Below are positions 14,941-23,037 of a stretch of DNA of 64,000 nt, in pieces (position 1 is the stretch's first letter; every line of letters starts with the position of its first letter). The translations under genes were made by a program, and so were the position numbers. The DNA lies in the NCBI RefSeq assembly GCF_002776695.1, contig NZ_LFJC01000003.1:1002132-1066131 (forward strand), read 5' to 3'. The DNA is from Bradyrhizobium nitroreducens. Its GTDB lineage: Bacteria > Pseudomonadota > Alphaproteobacteria > Rhizobiales > Xanthobacteraceae. Under the pieces are notes generated by a model, which was not told the DNA's origin, ran no database searches, and was given only the letters and a program-made list of their open reading frames with translations.

Positions 14941-15285
14941 CTAGATGCAAGGGCCAGACGACACCACGCTCAAGGGGTGCGGTAGTTGCACCGCAACAGG
15001 CCGGGTGGCATTTGCTTCCACGAAAGCCTGGAGAGCCGGCGTATTTGCAGCATCGGCCTCAGCCACGGCATCTGCAATCTCGCTGGTCGCATCGCGCGCA
15101 TGGCCCTCAATCGCATTGAAGACCACGATGCGCACCGGATAGGTGTACTGGCCGGAGAGCAGATCGCGAATGATGGTGTCGCGGTCGGTATCTTGCTCGT
15201 CGGTCTCGCGCCAAGCGCAGCCGGCGCGCACGCCAAAATCCTCGAGCACCAGATAAATGTCCCGATCGAGGCGGTCGGCCGGCAC
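14941..15285 (-). CDS. Conserved hypothetical protein, N-terminus possibly damaged
   Basis: 114 residues if GTG 15285 is used. The N-terminal half (LDRDIYLVLEDFG, GCAWRETDEQDTDRDTIIRD, then LLSGQYTYPVRIVVFNAIEG) matches a protein family that is common in Bradyrhizobium and, as I recall it, starts with MS-K/R-R-RPSPSIVP. Here the same residues are encoded upstream in frame (SKRTRPSPSI), but the codon at the family start position is CGG, with a TAG two codons earlier. The gene must therefore start late at a GTG without a ribosome site, or is no longer expressed. Role unknown. Confidence 0.55.
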   Translation of the reverse strand: MPADRLDRDIYLVLEDFGVRAGCAWRETDEQDTDRDTIIRDLLSGQYTYPVRIVVFNAIEGHARDATSEIADAVAEADAANTPALQAFVEANATRPVAVQLPHPLSVVSSGPCI

Positions 15286-15561
15286 GATCGAAGGCGATGG
15301 ACGCGTACGCTTACTCCGAAACTACGCAAATGCGGAGAGACGGCCCCGGCATCGCAGGGGGCTGGGGGTATGGCCGGGGCCGCTCCGCCAGCTCGGCGGC
15401 GAGCCAGCACCGACTCAAAGCCGCGGCGATTGCCGCAGTTCCTTAGGTGAGAAGATTCTTAATGGCACCCCCGGCTAGACCAGCCAGAGTTTATCTATCG
15501 GAGCTTCGTGGACGCGCTCGCCGTCAGCATCGGTGACCGTCGTGCATCGAAAGATAAACTT

Positions 15562-15586
15562 GGAAAAACTGTTCACTCTGGTACTT
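15562..15586 (+). promoter_or_regulatory. Candidate promoter in a 32-bp motif shared with 6752-6721
   Basis: GGAAA (15562-15566), 17 bases, then CTT (15584-15586), inside the 32-base segment that also precedes the zinc-ribbon gene at 6701. The start codon at 15617 follows 30 bases later. It departs from the EcfG consensus at two positions. Confidence 0.35.
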
Positions 15587-15616
15587 AAGAACCTCGCAAC
15601 AGAGCGAGGTGATTTG

Positions 15617-15733
15617 ATGTTGGGAATGACCCTGATCATGGCCATCATCGGCACCGTGCTGATCGGTGGCACCGTTGTTATCTTCGAGTGGCGAGCGCTG
15701 CTTGGATGCTGGCCTCTCAAGACCAGGCGCTGA
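15617..15733 (+). CDS. 38-residue membrane protein
   Basis: ATG 15617 follows GAGGTGAT at good spacing. The product has one strongly hydrophobic helix (LGMTLIMAIIGTVLIGGTVV) and a basic end (PLKTRR). A longer reading from 15533 would translate the conserved promoter-like motif and is not favoured. Conservation of the upstream motif with that of 6701 suggests joint control. Function unknown. Confidence 0.55.
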   Translation: MLGMTLIMAIIGTVLIGGTVVIFEWRALLGCWPLKTRR

Positions 15734-15777
15734 CCTCGCAAGGTCAGCCCGGGCCTTCTTCAGCCTCAAGCCGGAAC

Positions 15778-15966
15778 TCAACGCCCCTTCAGCTTCCACT
15801 CGACCTTCTTGCGGCTGCTGCCCACTTTCTTGACCGCCTTCTTCACGGCAGAGGCGGAGCGGCCTGTCTTCTTTGCTTCGTAGGCGACTTCGTATTTCTG
15901 TCCGCCCGCCACGCGCGCGCGGTCCTGTTTGCGACCGCGGGCGGTCTGCTTCTTCGCTTTAGCCAT
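15778..15966 (-). CDS. DUF3606-like small basic protein
   Basis: 62 residues from ATG 15966, behind GGAGGT at five bases. The pattern QDRARVAGGQKYEVAYEAKK followed by TGRSASAVKKAVKKVGSSRK is that of DUF3606: a short strand pair and a helix-turn-helix-like helical pair ending in the AVKKVG motif. The protein is very lysine-rich, so binding to nucleic acid is possible but not shown. Its promoter has the exact EcfG spacing, which makes it a likely member of the general stress regulon. Confidence 0.75.
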   Translation of the reverse strand: MAKAKKQTARGRKQDRARVAGGQKYEVAYEAKKTGRSASAVKKAVKKVGSSRKKVEWKLKGR

Positions 15967-15989
15967 GTTGCACCTCCATGCGATGCTAA

Positions 15990-16014
15990 AACGCCAGAGG
16001 ATTCAGTTGGTTCC
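15990..16014 (-). promoter_or_regulatory. EcfG-type (general stress sigma) promoter
   Basis: Minus strand: GGAAC (16014-16010), 16 bases, CGTT (15993-15990). Transcription would begin near 15982, 16 bases before the DUF3606 gene start codon. This is the best match of the set. Confidence 0.7.
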
Positions 16015-16338
16015 TAATCCCTCTCTGCGAGAGCCGGCGAGCGCGGAACGAATCTGCCCACAAAGATTCGAATCCAACAATTTGCTGCGTGGAGTTTGTT
16101 TTGTGGCGTCCCATCTTCAAAGGAAGTCCCCGGCGATCGGCCTCAAGGCGCCCTTCCCGGGTTTTGTTGAGCCGGCCTTGGCGTCCTCCGTCGAGAGGGT
16201 GCCATCTAGCGAGCGAGAGCCGACGGGCACTGACGAACCAGTTTTCCACACCCACGAGGAGCAGTGGTTGATCGGCTCCCTCACCCACTAGGAATCGACA
16301 ATTTGCCAACGTTGTTGGCGCATGGCTTTGATGAGCGG
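16015..16338. other. Intergenic stretch without recognised gene
   Basis: Nothing beyond the promoter at its left edge is supported. Short frames are open on both strands, but none has a ribosome site or recognisable product. Confidence 0.4.
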
Positions 16339-16750
16339 ATGTCCACGAAGTCGCGAGAATACCCCTTCGGCACGCAGATCAAAGTGTCAGCCGAGCGCGC
16401 GAGAGACGCACGCAAGGAAGCCGACAGGCTGGCCTGTCAGGCGTGGAATGATCGCATGCTTGGCTATAAGGGACCTGCGCAGCCGTCGCCAACGATCGGC
16501 GATGCCATCAACGCGGGATACTCATATCTTGAGGTGCGTTGCCTTGGCTGCGATACCAATCAGACGGTTGCGCTGGACATTATTCGACGTGCGAAGACAA
16601 CGCCCATCCACGAACTCGAGCGCTACATGCGCTGCAAAGACTGCTCGCAAGTGCGCGGCTACCCTTACAAGCGCAGCACGCTTGTGGCGCTGACCGACAA
16701 AGATTTCGGCCGCTCATCCGCCGTCCGTCTGGTGGCCGGGCGAGCGTTGA
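16339..16750 (+). pseudogene. Zinc-ribbon hypothetical gene with probable frameshift near its 3' end
   Basis: From ATG 16339 the frame encodes a protein with two CxxC pairs (LEVRCLGCDTNQTVALDIIR, then YMRCKDCSQVRGYPYKR), a two-part zinc ribbon known to me from many Bradyrhizobium hypothetical proteins. In those the tail reads like PTKISASDPPSTWWPGER and stops. Here the same tail (PTKISAAHPPSVWWPGER) is present at 16694-16747 with TGA at 16748-16750, but one frame away; the reading frame of the N-terminal 118 residues instead runs on across the next gene. An indel around 16691-16693 explains this. Either the C-terminus is altered or the gene is broken. Confidence 0.55.
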
Positions 16751-16765
16751 GGCACAATCCATCTT

Positions 16766-17431
16766 ATGTGCAATCTCTATTCGATCACGACAAACCAGCA
16801 GGCCATCGCCGAGCTCTTCCGCATCGTCCGCCGGTACGAAGGCAATTTGGCGCCGATGCCCGGCGTCTTTCCCGACTACCCGGCTCCCGTCATCCGCGAG
16901 TCAGGCGACGAACGAGAAATGGCGATGATGCGCTGGGGCATGCCACCGCCGCCGCGCACCGGCGGCCCGCCCGTGACGAACATCCGCAATACCGCCTCGC
17001 CGCACTGGCGAGCCTGGCTCAAGCCGGAGCACCCCTGCCTCGTCCCCGCCAACAGCTTTGCCGAGTATGCCCCGGAGCCGAACCCGGAGACGAAAAAGAA
17101 GGATATCGTGTGGTTCGCGCTGGCGGAGGCGCGACCGCTGTTCGCATTCGCCGGCATCTGGACAACGTTCAACGGCGATCGCGGCACGAAGTCGAAGCCC
17201 ATTCCAGGGCCGCATCAGGTCTATGGGTTGCTTACGACGAGCCCAAACGCGGTCGTCGAGCCGATTCATCCAAAGGCGATGCCGGTGATCCTGACTTCGC
17301 CCGAGGAGAAGGACACCTGGTTGCGTGCGCCGTGGGACGAAGCAAAGTCCCTGCAGCGTCCGCTCCCTGACAAGGACCTAGAGATTGTCGCCCGTGGGAG
17401 TGACAAGGAGGACCCCGGAGGGCAGTCCTAA
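16766..17431 (+). CDS. SRAP-family DNA abasic-site protein (YedK/HMCES-like)
   Basis: 221 residues. SRAP proteins attach covalently through Cys2 to abasic sites in single-stranded DNA and so shield them during repair. Cys2 is present (MCNLYS), as are TNIRNT (71-76), the catalytic glutamate in SFAEY (Glu100), and the active-site histidine in [11 protein letters not shown] (His168). FAFAGIW (126-132) is the usual core strand. Length matches the family. The ribosome site is weak; ATG 16766 is fixed by the need for Cys at position 2. It lies 15 bases after the restored end of the preceding damaged gene. Confidence 0.92.
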   Translation: MCNLYSITTNQQAIAELFRIVRRYEGNLAPMPGVFPDYPAPVIRESGDEREMAMMRWGMPPPPRTGGPPVTNIRNTASPHWRAWLKPEHPCLVPANSFAEYAPEPNPETKKKDIVWFALAEARPLFAFAGIWTTFNGDRGTKSKPIPGPHQVYGLLTTSPNAVVEPIHPKAMPVILTSPEEKDTWLRAPWDEAKSLQRPLPDKDLEIVARGSDKEDPGGQS

Positions 17432-17452
17432 ACGATCTACTCATATCTCCGC

Positions 17453-17528
17453 TATGTCCGCTTATGTCCCTGTAACGGCACCAGAGAGCGGCAATGCGTG
17501 AGGTCCGAAACGGGCCACAAGCTGACGT
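17453..17528 (+). repeat. Degenerate repeat R1, copy 1 (partial)
   Basis: Starts with TGTCCGCTTATGTCCCTG and ends with CGGGCCACAAGCTGAC. The ends correspond to the conserved borders of this repeat (TGTCCGCTT-x-GGGTCA on the left, GGGCCAxAAGCxGAC on the right); the middle is shortened. Confidence 0.4.
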
Positions 17529-17694
17529 CGAAGCTCTCGACACGCGAATTTACGTCAGGTTAAACCGACCGCGCAATGAGCGAGAGACCGTAGATTGGCA
17601 CGATCCCGAAGTAGAGCCGCGTTCAGAGCCCGTTCGCAGATCACTGCGACTAAAGGCAAGAGCGGCCAGCTGGCGTACGAGGCTCGAGCGGTGA

Positions 17695-17819
17695 TGTTGG
17701 TCGCCCGCTTCGGGTCATGAGCGCCGTTCGGCGGGTCCGCCGGTTGCTTCCGGTCTACCTCCATGAGCCGACCACCGGGAACGCCGCCTGGACTTCGCAT
17801 TCGGGCCAATAGCGGACGT
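17695..17819 (+). repeat. Degenerate repeat R1, copy 2
   Basis: Shows all conserved blocks: CCGCTTCGGGTCA, TTGCTTCCGGTCTACCTCCA, GAGCCGAC, and CGGGCCAATAGCGGAC at the right end. Aligns along its full length with copy 3 at 18775. The left and right borders (TGTCCGCTT-like and AAGCGGAC-like) are inverted repeats of one another. Confidence 0.65.
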
Positions 17820-17844
17820 ACGATTGCATAATCTGCAACGAGCC

Positions 17845-18726
17845 TCATGCATGAGGGGCATCAAGGTACTCACCGACTGGTCGGGTCCAAAGATCAGGAT
17901 GGTGAATGACGTTGTGGCCCACCGCCATGGGTCTATCAAATTCGAAGAACTGGCCCTTGCCACCGGCCTTCTCGAAAGCGACGAAATTCCTTCTGCTGTG
18001 CGCGATGGAGTAGAAAGAATCGCCTTGTCCGTACAGCCAAATCGTTGGCCGATCAAAGCGCGCTCCGCGTAGAAAGAGTTCCTGATTAATCGGCTCGGCA
18101 ACCCTACATCCTTCGTTGATCCATCCTCCCACGAAATTGAGAACTCTCAGAGTTTCCGTAGAATGCGTTCCTGCATAGGCGACTGACAGGACACCTCCCC
18201 GCGAGTGCCCGCCCATGAGTATAGGGCCTGGCGCGACATCAGGACGCTCGCGAAGTACGCCAATGGCAGCGTCGATATCGCTCAATGCCCTAGCTGAATC
18301 GGTTCGCGCGGTGTCTTCGTCGCACGCAAATTTTGCCTTCCCGTTTCTCAGGAGTTCTTCGTCACAAAACCCATCTGATTTGCCGCGACCACGCCGCTGC
18401 GGAAATGCGACCAGCCAACCTCGCTGGTTGAGAAAACCGGCGAGTTCAACGGAGAACCAAGTTCGCTTCACGCGTTCTGGCGTCGGATTTCTACCGGTCG
18501 AACCGTGATTGAATATTGCGAGAGGAAATGGCCCCCCGCCAGGGGGCTTGAAGATCACCGCTTCTAGGCTGATTGAGTTGCCATCTTCGGTCAAAGGCGT
18601 CTTGAGAAGATCGGAGTTGCCACCTGAAGCAGTGACGGTCGGATCGACTTCGATCTGGGCTCGTACCGTTAGCGGCCACGCTACCGCTGCGCTGCCTGCA
18701 AGAGTGATAAATTCGCGCCTTCGCAT
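17845..18726 (-). CDS. Exported alpha/beta hydrolase (dienelactone-hydrolase-like)
   Basis: 293 residues from ATG 18726. The leader MRRREFITLAGSAAVAWPLT has the twin-arginine form usual for exported Bradyrhizobium proteins and ends in VRAQ. The mature part is an alpha/beta hydrolase: FNHGSTG oxyanion region, nucleophile elbow GGHSRGG near residue 170, an acid in the QGDSF segment, and the histidine in AVGHNVIHHPD. Two cysteines (GFCDEE and FACDED) may pair in the periplasm. It likely cleaves small esters or lactones; the substrate is unknown. Repeat R1 copies flank it on both sides. Confidence 0.8.
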   Translation of the reverse strand: MRRREFITLAGSAAVAWPLTVRAQIEVDPTVTASGGNSDLLKTPLTEDGNSISLEAVIFKPPGGGPFPLAIFNHGSTGRNPTPERVKRTWFSVELAGFLNQRGWLVAFPQRRGRGKSDGFCDEELLRNGKAKFACDEDTARTDSARALSDIDAAIGVLRERPDVAPGPILMGGHSRGGVLSVAYAGTHSTETLRVLNFVGGWINEGCRVAEPINQELFLRGARFDRPTIWLYGQGDSFYSIAHSRRNFVAFEKAGGKGQFFEFDRPMAVGHNVIHHPDLWTRPVGEYLDAPHA

Positions 18727-18774
18727 AAGGCTACCTCAGATTGTCGGACGGCAACACCATGGCCTAGCACAAAG

Positions 18775-18905
18775 ATGTCTTTCCAAGGTTCGCTAAGGGT
18801 CAAGAGCGCCGTCTTGAAGGTCGGCCGATTGCTTATGGTCTACCTCCAAGAGCCGACAACCGGCTACACCGCCCGAACTTCGCGTTCGGGCCAGAAGCTG
18901 ACTTC
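18775..18905 (+). repeat. Degenerate repeat R1, copy 3
   Basis: Matches copy 2 block by block: GGGTCAAGAGCGCCGT, GGTCTACCTCCAAGAGCCGA, CTTCGCGTTCGGGCCAGAAG. Lies between the hydrolase and the next minus-strand gene. Confidence 0.65.
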
Positions 18906-18921
18906 AGGCGCTGCGAGCACT

Positions 18922-19242
18922 TTAGAGTTTGGCTGCAATCCATCCAGCAACAATCAGGCCCGCCGTGATGCATACAGCAATCGGCGCGCGCTTGGCCCAT
19001 CGAACGTTATCCGCACTCGCTCTACGGTCAATTTCACGCCGCTCTGCTTCGGCATCGGCGTCGATTTGATCCCGCCAATCCCGCCACGCTTGCATGCCTT
19101 CCGCCAGAAATCTTTTCCCTTCAGGTGTCCAGCGGCCAAGGCGGGCACTGACGCGATCCATCAAGCCAAACTCCGCGAGAGTGAGAACTGCCTCCTCACC
19201 AGCCGACTGCGCGAGCGTGTGCGAGCTATTTTGGTCAACCAA
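18922..19242 (-). CDS. Hypothetical protein with C-terminal membrane anchor
   Basis: 106 residues if TTG 19242 is the start; a stop codon closes the frame shortly upstream. The middle is a charged helix (EGMQAWRDWRDQIDADAEAE, then RREIDRRASA) and the end one membrane segment (APIAVCITAGLIVAGWIAAK). The start has no good ribosome site, so a later start or loss of expression is possible. No family recognised. Confidence 0.45.
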   Translation of the reverse strand: MVDQNSSHTLAQSAGEEAVLTLAEFGLMDRVSARLGRWTPEGKRFLAEGMQAWRDWRDQIDADAEAERREIDRRASADNVRWAKRAPIAVCITAGLIVAGWIAAKL

Positions 19243-19277
19243 TATCGCGCCAAATTCTCAACTATGAATGAAGCAGC

Positions 19278-19398
19278 CGAGGTCCGCTTCAGGTCAATCG
19301 CGTCACTTTGGGCGCGTGCCGTTCGCTTCCGGTCTACGCCTGTGAACTACAGTGTTCGACCGCTCCGGCATGTCTCAAACGGGCCAATCGCAGACATT
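19278..19398 (+). repeat. Degenerate repeat R1, copy 4
   Basis: GGTCCGCTTCAGGTCAA at the left, CGCTTCCGGTCTACGCCTGT in the middle, and ACGGGCCAATCGCAGACATT at the right border. Confidence 0.6.
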
Positions 19399-19412
19399 AG
19401 GCTGCTCGCCAA

Positions 19413-19736
19413 TCAGTGGGATTTCAGATCGCGCCGCTCTTTGAACTTGCGTCCGACCAGGTATCCCACAGATGCGAAGGCCAAAATCGGCGGCAGAGCA
19501 AGCACTGCGGAATAGGCAAGCAGCTCGATCAAACTCGGAGGGTGACGGAAGCCTTGCTGAACGCGCGTAAGAGCGAGGAGCGCTATGGCGGCGGCATAGC
19601 TAAGAAGGACGCACAGAAACCATCGTCCCACAAGCCGCCCAATTGCTGCGCCAACGATCAGGGCAGGAATAAAGGAGAGTAACGCTACGGTACCCCATAA
19701 GTAGGCTAGGTCTCTAAACCATCGAATATCCCACAC
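19413..19736 (-). CDS. Hypothetical membrane protein
   Basis: 107 residues from ATG 19736 with three hydrophobic segments (about residues 12-33, 38-56 and 68-92) and a basic, cytoplasmic C-terminus (GRKFKERRDLKSH). GAAIGRLVGRWFLCVLLSYA and ASVGYLVGRKF resemble each other and hint at an internal repeat. No domain is recognised; neighbours give no functional clue. Confidence 0.5.
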   Translation of the reverse strand: MWDIRWFRDLAYLWGTVALLSFIPALIVGAAIGRLVGRWFLCVLLSYAAAIALLALTRVQQGFRHPPSLIELLAYSAVLALPPILAFASVGYLVGRKFKERRDLKSH

Positions 19737-19801
19737 CGGAAACCTCCGCGTCTCCTAGCGCGAACAATGAGCTACTGCGCAGCGTAGCCGTGCCCGTCCT
19801 G

Positions 19802-20212
19802 TCAAAAGCTGCCATCCGGACGCGGAAACCCTCGCCCCTTCGGAGGTGCTTGTTCGATGCAAGTCTTCGCCCGGGCGACAACTTCCTTCGGTGATAGCTC
19901 ATTGAGAATTCGATCACGTTCCTTCCCAAAGATGAACGCAAGCTCCATCAGACGTTCATGCTCACCTTCAGGCTCACGTGTGTCCAACCTTCGGAAAGTC
20001 GCAGAGGCGTTCTGATGGTTGACCTCAGCGTCGTTGGCTTTTTGTCGTAGCGCAAGGTCATTGGGGACTTTGCCCGTTTCCATAAGCTTGTCCGCGACAA
20101 AAATAGTCGTCGCACAGGTGAGATGGGCGTCCTCCTGGGGAGAACACGCCCCGACACATAAGCTCGCAGCAACAAGTTGAGCCAAAACTGCGGTTTTGCA
20201 GATAGATTTCAC
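19802..20212 (-). CDS. Predicted lipoprotein
   Basis: 136 residues from GTG 20212 (TTG 20218 is the alternative). The leader MKSICKTAVLAQLVAASLCV ends in the lipobox LCVGAC, so the protein would be lipid-modified at that cysteine and anchored in the membrane facing the periplasm. The mature part is mainly helical (IFVADKLMETG, ASATFRRLD, ERLMELAFIFGKERDRILNE), has cysteines in LTCATT and KTCIEQ, and is otherwise unrecognised. It is not in an operon with its neighbours. Confidence 0.6.
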   Translation of the reverse strand: MKSICKTAVLAQLVAASLCVGACSPQEDAHLTCATTIFVADKLMETGKVPNDLALRQKANDAEVNHQNASATFRRLDTREPEGEHERLMELAFIFGKERDRILNELSPKEVVARAKTCIEQAPPKGRGFPRPDGSF

Positions 20213-20333
20213 GGCCAATCTCGGTTCGGAGCGGGCGACAAATGACCTGACACGCCCAAGGCCACTTGTCGGTTGCAGAGGAGCGCTCCGTCAACCGAGA
20301 TCACAGTGAATGCTCAATTTTCCATAAACAGAG

Positions 20334-20410
20334 GATGTCCGCTTCGGGTCAAAATGCGAAGAACTCAGGTTGAGCAAACCTGGTCCGCTCGGGCGCAATC
20401 AGCGGACCTT
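20334..20410 (+). repeat. Degenerate repeat R1, copy 5 (short)
   Basis: ATGTCCGCTTCGGGTCAAAA at the left and CGGGCGCAATCAGCGGACCT at the right; the middle block with GGTCTACCTC is missing. The two borders are near-inverted repeats. Confidence 0.55.
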
Positions 20411-20563
20411 CGCCAAAGGAGGCGCGGCTTCGCAGATGGGCCAACAGACGCGACCAGCGCGAAAATGACAGAGGTCGCCCGTTGAAGCTGTCTTGTCCGC
20501 GCCGCGATTGACGCTTTCTTCACAACCTCTGGTTTATGGCCTCATACAACCATGAGGTGATTT

Positions 20564-21526
20564 ATGGCAAACATTCACCAGACGTTACGACCTTTTTTTG
20601 CTGTCTATGTGACGACCCTTTCGGCGATGGCCTTCGATTTCTGGCTGATTTCAGCCATGCCTCAGGGACTTCATCTTACGAAGGATATAATCGTCTCCAT
20701 TGTTGTCGGTCTCGTGTTGACGGTTGCTGGTCTATTTTTTCGAGCCAAAAACAAAATGTCATTCTCGGCAGCCGCTTTTGCGTTTGCGAACATCTTCCTT
20801 CTAAGCCAAGTCAATTTGATTGCTCACTTGGCGCCGTCTTATGTCGGCAGATATTATCCGCTGGTCGACCAAACCTTGGCCCGGATCGACTCGACGTTCG
20901 GTTTTGATTGGATCCAATATTTTGAATGGCACGTTAATCATCCGCTTTTCGGCATGACTTGCCGCATCGCTTACCTTTGTTGGCCCTCCTACGCTCTTTT
21001 CATCATCGTGGTCCTTGCAGCGTATCAGCGTATATCCTCGATGGCGCGCTTCTTGATCGCATCCACGGTCTCTTTGACTATCGTTTACGTGGTAGCTATC
21101 GTTACTCCTTCTTACGGAGCCTATTTCCAACACGGAATGACGGCCTCGCAGCATCCCAATTTTTGGGTACAGTTTTCCAACTACAAAGACACTTACGATG
21201 CGCTTAGAGCTGGCGTCGTCGACATTTACGCCGCCGAAATTCCTTCGGGAACAATCTCGTTTCCCAGTTTTCATACGACAACTGTCGTTCTCTATCTCTG
21301 GGCAGCATGGAGCACACCAGCGCGTTGGATTACCTTGGCTGTTCAGACGCTTTGCTTTCTAACAATTCCCGTGCAGGGGGCGCATTTTTTAACTGATATG
21401 ATAGCGGGTGGCGCAATAGGCGTTGGTGCGATTATGTTTTCAGGCACCGTCGTTCGCGAAGACATAAATGCCAAAATCTCAGTTCTAGAAACGGGAGACG
21501 GCAGTGTGAGATGTCAAATCGGCTAG
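20564..21526 (+). CDS. PAP2-superfamily membrane phosphatase/phosphotransferase
   Basis: 320 residues from ATG 20564 (GAGGTG at five bases). Six or more membrane segments. The C-terminal half carries PAP2 motifs: SFPSFHTTT (~230-238), whose histidine takes part in catalysis, and HFLTDMIAGG (~276-285) with the second histidine and aspartate. The arrangement matches the PAP2_3/inositolphosphorylceramide-synthase-like branch, where the third conserved element is H-x3-D. A lipid phosphatase or head-group transferase role in the inner membrane is likely. Codon use is less GC-rich than in the surrounding core genes. R1 repeats flank the gene. Confidence 0.8.
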   Translation: MANIHQTLRPFFAVYVTTLSAMAFDFWLISAMPQGLHLTKDIIVSIVVGLVLTVAGLFFRAKNKMSFSAAAFAFANIFLLSQVNLIAHLAPSYVGRYYPLVDQTLARIDSTFGFDWIQYFEWHVNHPLFGMTCRIAYLCWPSYALFIIVVLAAYQRISSMARFLIASTVSLTIVYVVAIVTPSYGAYFQHGMTASQHPNFWVQFSNYKDTYDALRAGVVDIYAAEIPSGTISFPSFHTTTVVLYLWAAWSTPARWITLAVQTLCFLTIPVQGAHFLTDMIAGGAIGVGAIMFSGTVVREDINAKISVLETGDGSVRCQIG

Positions 21527-21638
21527 CTAACCCAGGCAACGCGTGGCCATTTAAGTACCGCGTCCCTAAGGCGTCGGGATCAACTTAAAGAAGGCGTCTG
21601 CAGCGAGATTGCCGTGAGGTCACGAAACACAAGAACGT

Positions 21639-21757
21639 GGAGTCCACTTTGGGTCAAAGGCTGCCCTTGATAGCCTGCATGACCTTGTCAGCTCACCTGT
21701 CGGAAGCGGCCATCGCGGCGCGCCGGGCGGAGGTCAGCCACGGGCCACAAGCGGAAC
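21639..21757 (+). repeat. Degenerate repeat R1, copy 6
   Basis: Left border GGAGTCCACTTTGGGTCAAA; right border CACGGGCCACAAGCGGAAC. The central block is strongly diverged. Confidence 0.5.
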
Positions 21758-21892
21758 CGAAACGCCGCTCGGGAATAGAATCGCTGATTGGGCGGCCCGG
21801 ACGCCAACGTCCTTGTCTAAATCGTGTGAACTAGAGAACGGAATTTCCCACTGAACAGCCTAAAGTTGCGGAAGCGCGAAGGTGGGCAGGCG

Positions 21893-22876
21893 ATGAACGG
21901 CGTACGAACGGGATTTGTAGACTCCATCGGCAACACGCCATTGATCAGGTTGCGAATGGCGTCGGAGGCCACAGGTTGCGAGATTTACGGCAAGGCTGAA
22001 TTTCTTAATCCCGGTGGCTCGATCAAGGATCGTGCGGCCCTCGCCATGATCAATGATGCTGAGCAGAGCGGCAAGCTCATGCCGGGCGGTGTCATTGTCG
22101 AAGGCACGGCCGGAAATGTCGGCATCGGCATTGCGCTCGTGGCTAATGCACGCGGTTATCGAAGCGTGATCGTGATGCCCGACACGCAAAGTCAGGAGAA
22201 GAAGGACATGTTGCGGTTGTGTGGTGCAGACCTGCGACTGGTCCCCGCCGTTCCCTACTCAAACCCCGGTCATTATGCTCGCTATTCCGGCCAGTTGGCC
22301 GAAGAACTCGGTGCGTTCTGGGCTAACCAGTTCGACAACGTTGCCAATCGCGAGGGCCACTACCGCACGACTGGACCTGAGATTTGGGAACAAACAGGCG
22401 GAAAAATCGACGGCTTTACTTGTGCCGTCGGCAGCGGCGGGACTTTGGGTGGGGTTGCGCGAGCCCTAAAGGAGCGAAATCCAGCCGTCAGGGTTGCGCT
22501 CAGCGACCCCATGGGGGCCGCGCTCTACAACTGGTTCACCAAGGGCGACCTGACGACCGAAGGAGACTCGATCACTGAAGGCATAGGGCAAGTGCGTGTG
22601 ACAAGGAACCTGGAAGGCACCCCAATTGACGCGGCGTATCAGATCACTGACGAGGAAGCGTTGCCCGTTCTATTCGACCTAATCGAGCATGAAGGACTTG
22701 TGCTCGGTGGGTCGAGCGCCATCAACATCGTTGGAGCCATGCGACTAGCGCGCGATCTCGGTCCAGGCAAGACCATCGTGACCATCCTCGCGGATGGCGG
22801 GCAGCGCTATCAATCCAAGCTGTTCAACCCGGACTTCCTGCGTAAGAAAAATCTGCCCACTCCACCTTGGATGTAA
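21893..22876 (+). CDS. Cysteine synthase-like PLP enzyme
   Basis: 327 residues from ATG 21893, with GGTGGG upstream. Fold-type II PLP enzyme: SIGNTPLIRL (11-20), the Schiff-base lysine in GGSIKDRAA (Lys45), the phosphate-binding loop GSGGTLGG (~185), and the serine region near the end (GGSSAINIVGA). These are the marks of the cysteine synthase/cystathionine beta-synthase family, forming cysteine from O-acetylserine and sulphide in the cytoplasm. Residues EGTAGNVGIG replace the EPTSGNTGIG of classical CysK, so the substrate could differ. The setting among R1 repeats suggests an accessory copy rather than the housekeeping gene. Confidence 0.8.
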   Translation: MNGVRTGFVDSIGNTPLIRLRMASEATGCEIYGKAEFLNPGGSIKDRAALAMINDAEQSGKLMPGGVIVEGTAGNVGIGIALVANARGYRSVIVMPDTQSQEKKDMLRLCGADLRLVPAVPYSNPGHYARYSGQLAEELGAFWANQFDNVANREGHYRTTGPEIWEQTGGKIDGFTCAVGSGGTLGGVARALKERNPAVRVALSDPMGAALYNWFTKGDLTTEGDSITEGIGQVRVTRNLEGTPIDAAYQITDEEALPVLFDLIEHEGLVLGGSSAINIVGAMRLARDLGPGKTIVTILADGGQRYQSKLFNPDFLRKKNLPTPPWM

Positions 22877-22917
22877 TAGCAACCCGCCATCGGGCTGCAC
22901 ATCCGCGCGCTCCCGCA

Positions 22918-23034
22918 ATGTCTGTTCTGGGTCAAACTGAGAAGTCCGGGCGCTCAGCCGGCAGGTCGGCTTTACCTCCAACTCCAGACAAACCGCTGCA
23001 TCGGACTAACTGACGCGATGGGCCAATAGACGAC
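22918..23034 (+). repeat. Degenerate repeat R1, copy 7
   Basis: Left ATGTCTGTTCTGGGTCAAAC, middle GGTCGGCTTTACCTCCAACT, right GATGGGCCAATAGACGAC. Confidence 0.6.
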
Positions 23035-23037
23035 GTC

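Noticed and set aside
16764..17370. Read-through product of the zinc-ribbon gene across the SRAP gene
   Set aside because: This part of the frame is Arg/Pro/His-rich with no motif, while the SRAP frame has all catalytic residues; the extension is better explained by a frameshift.
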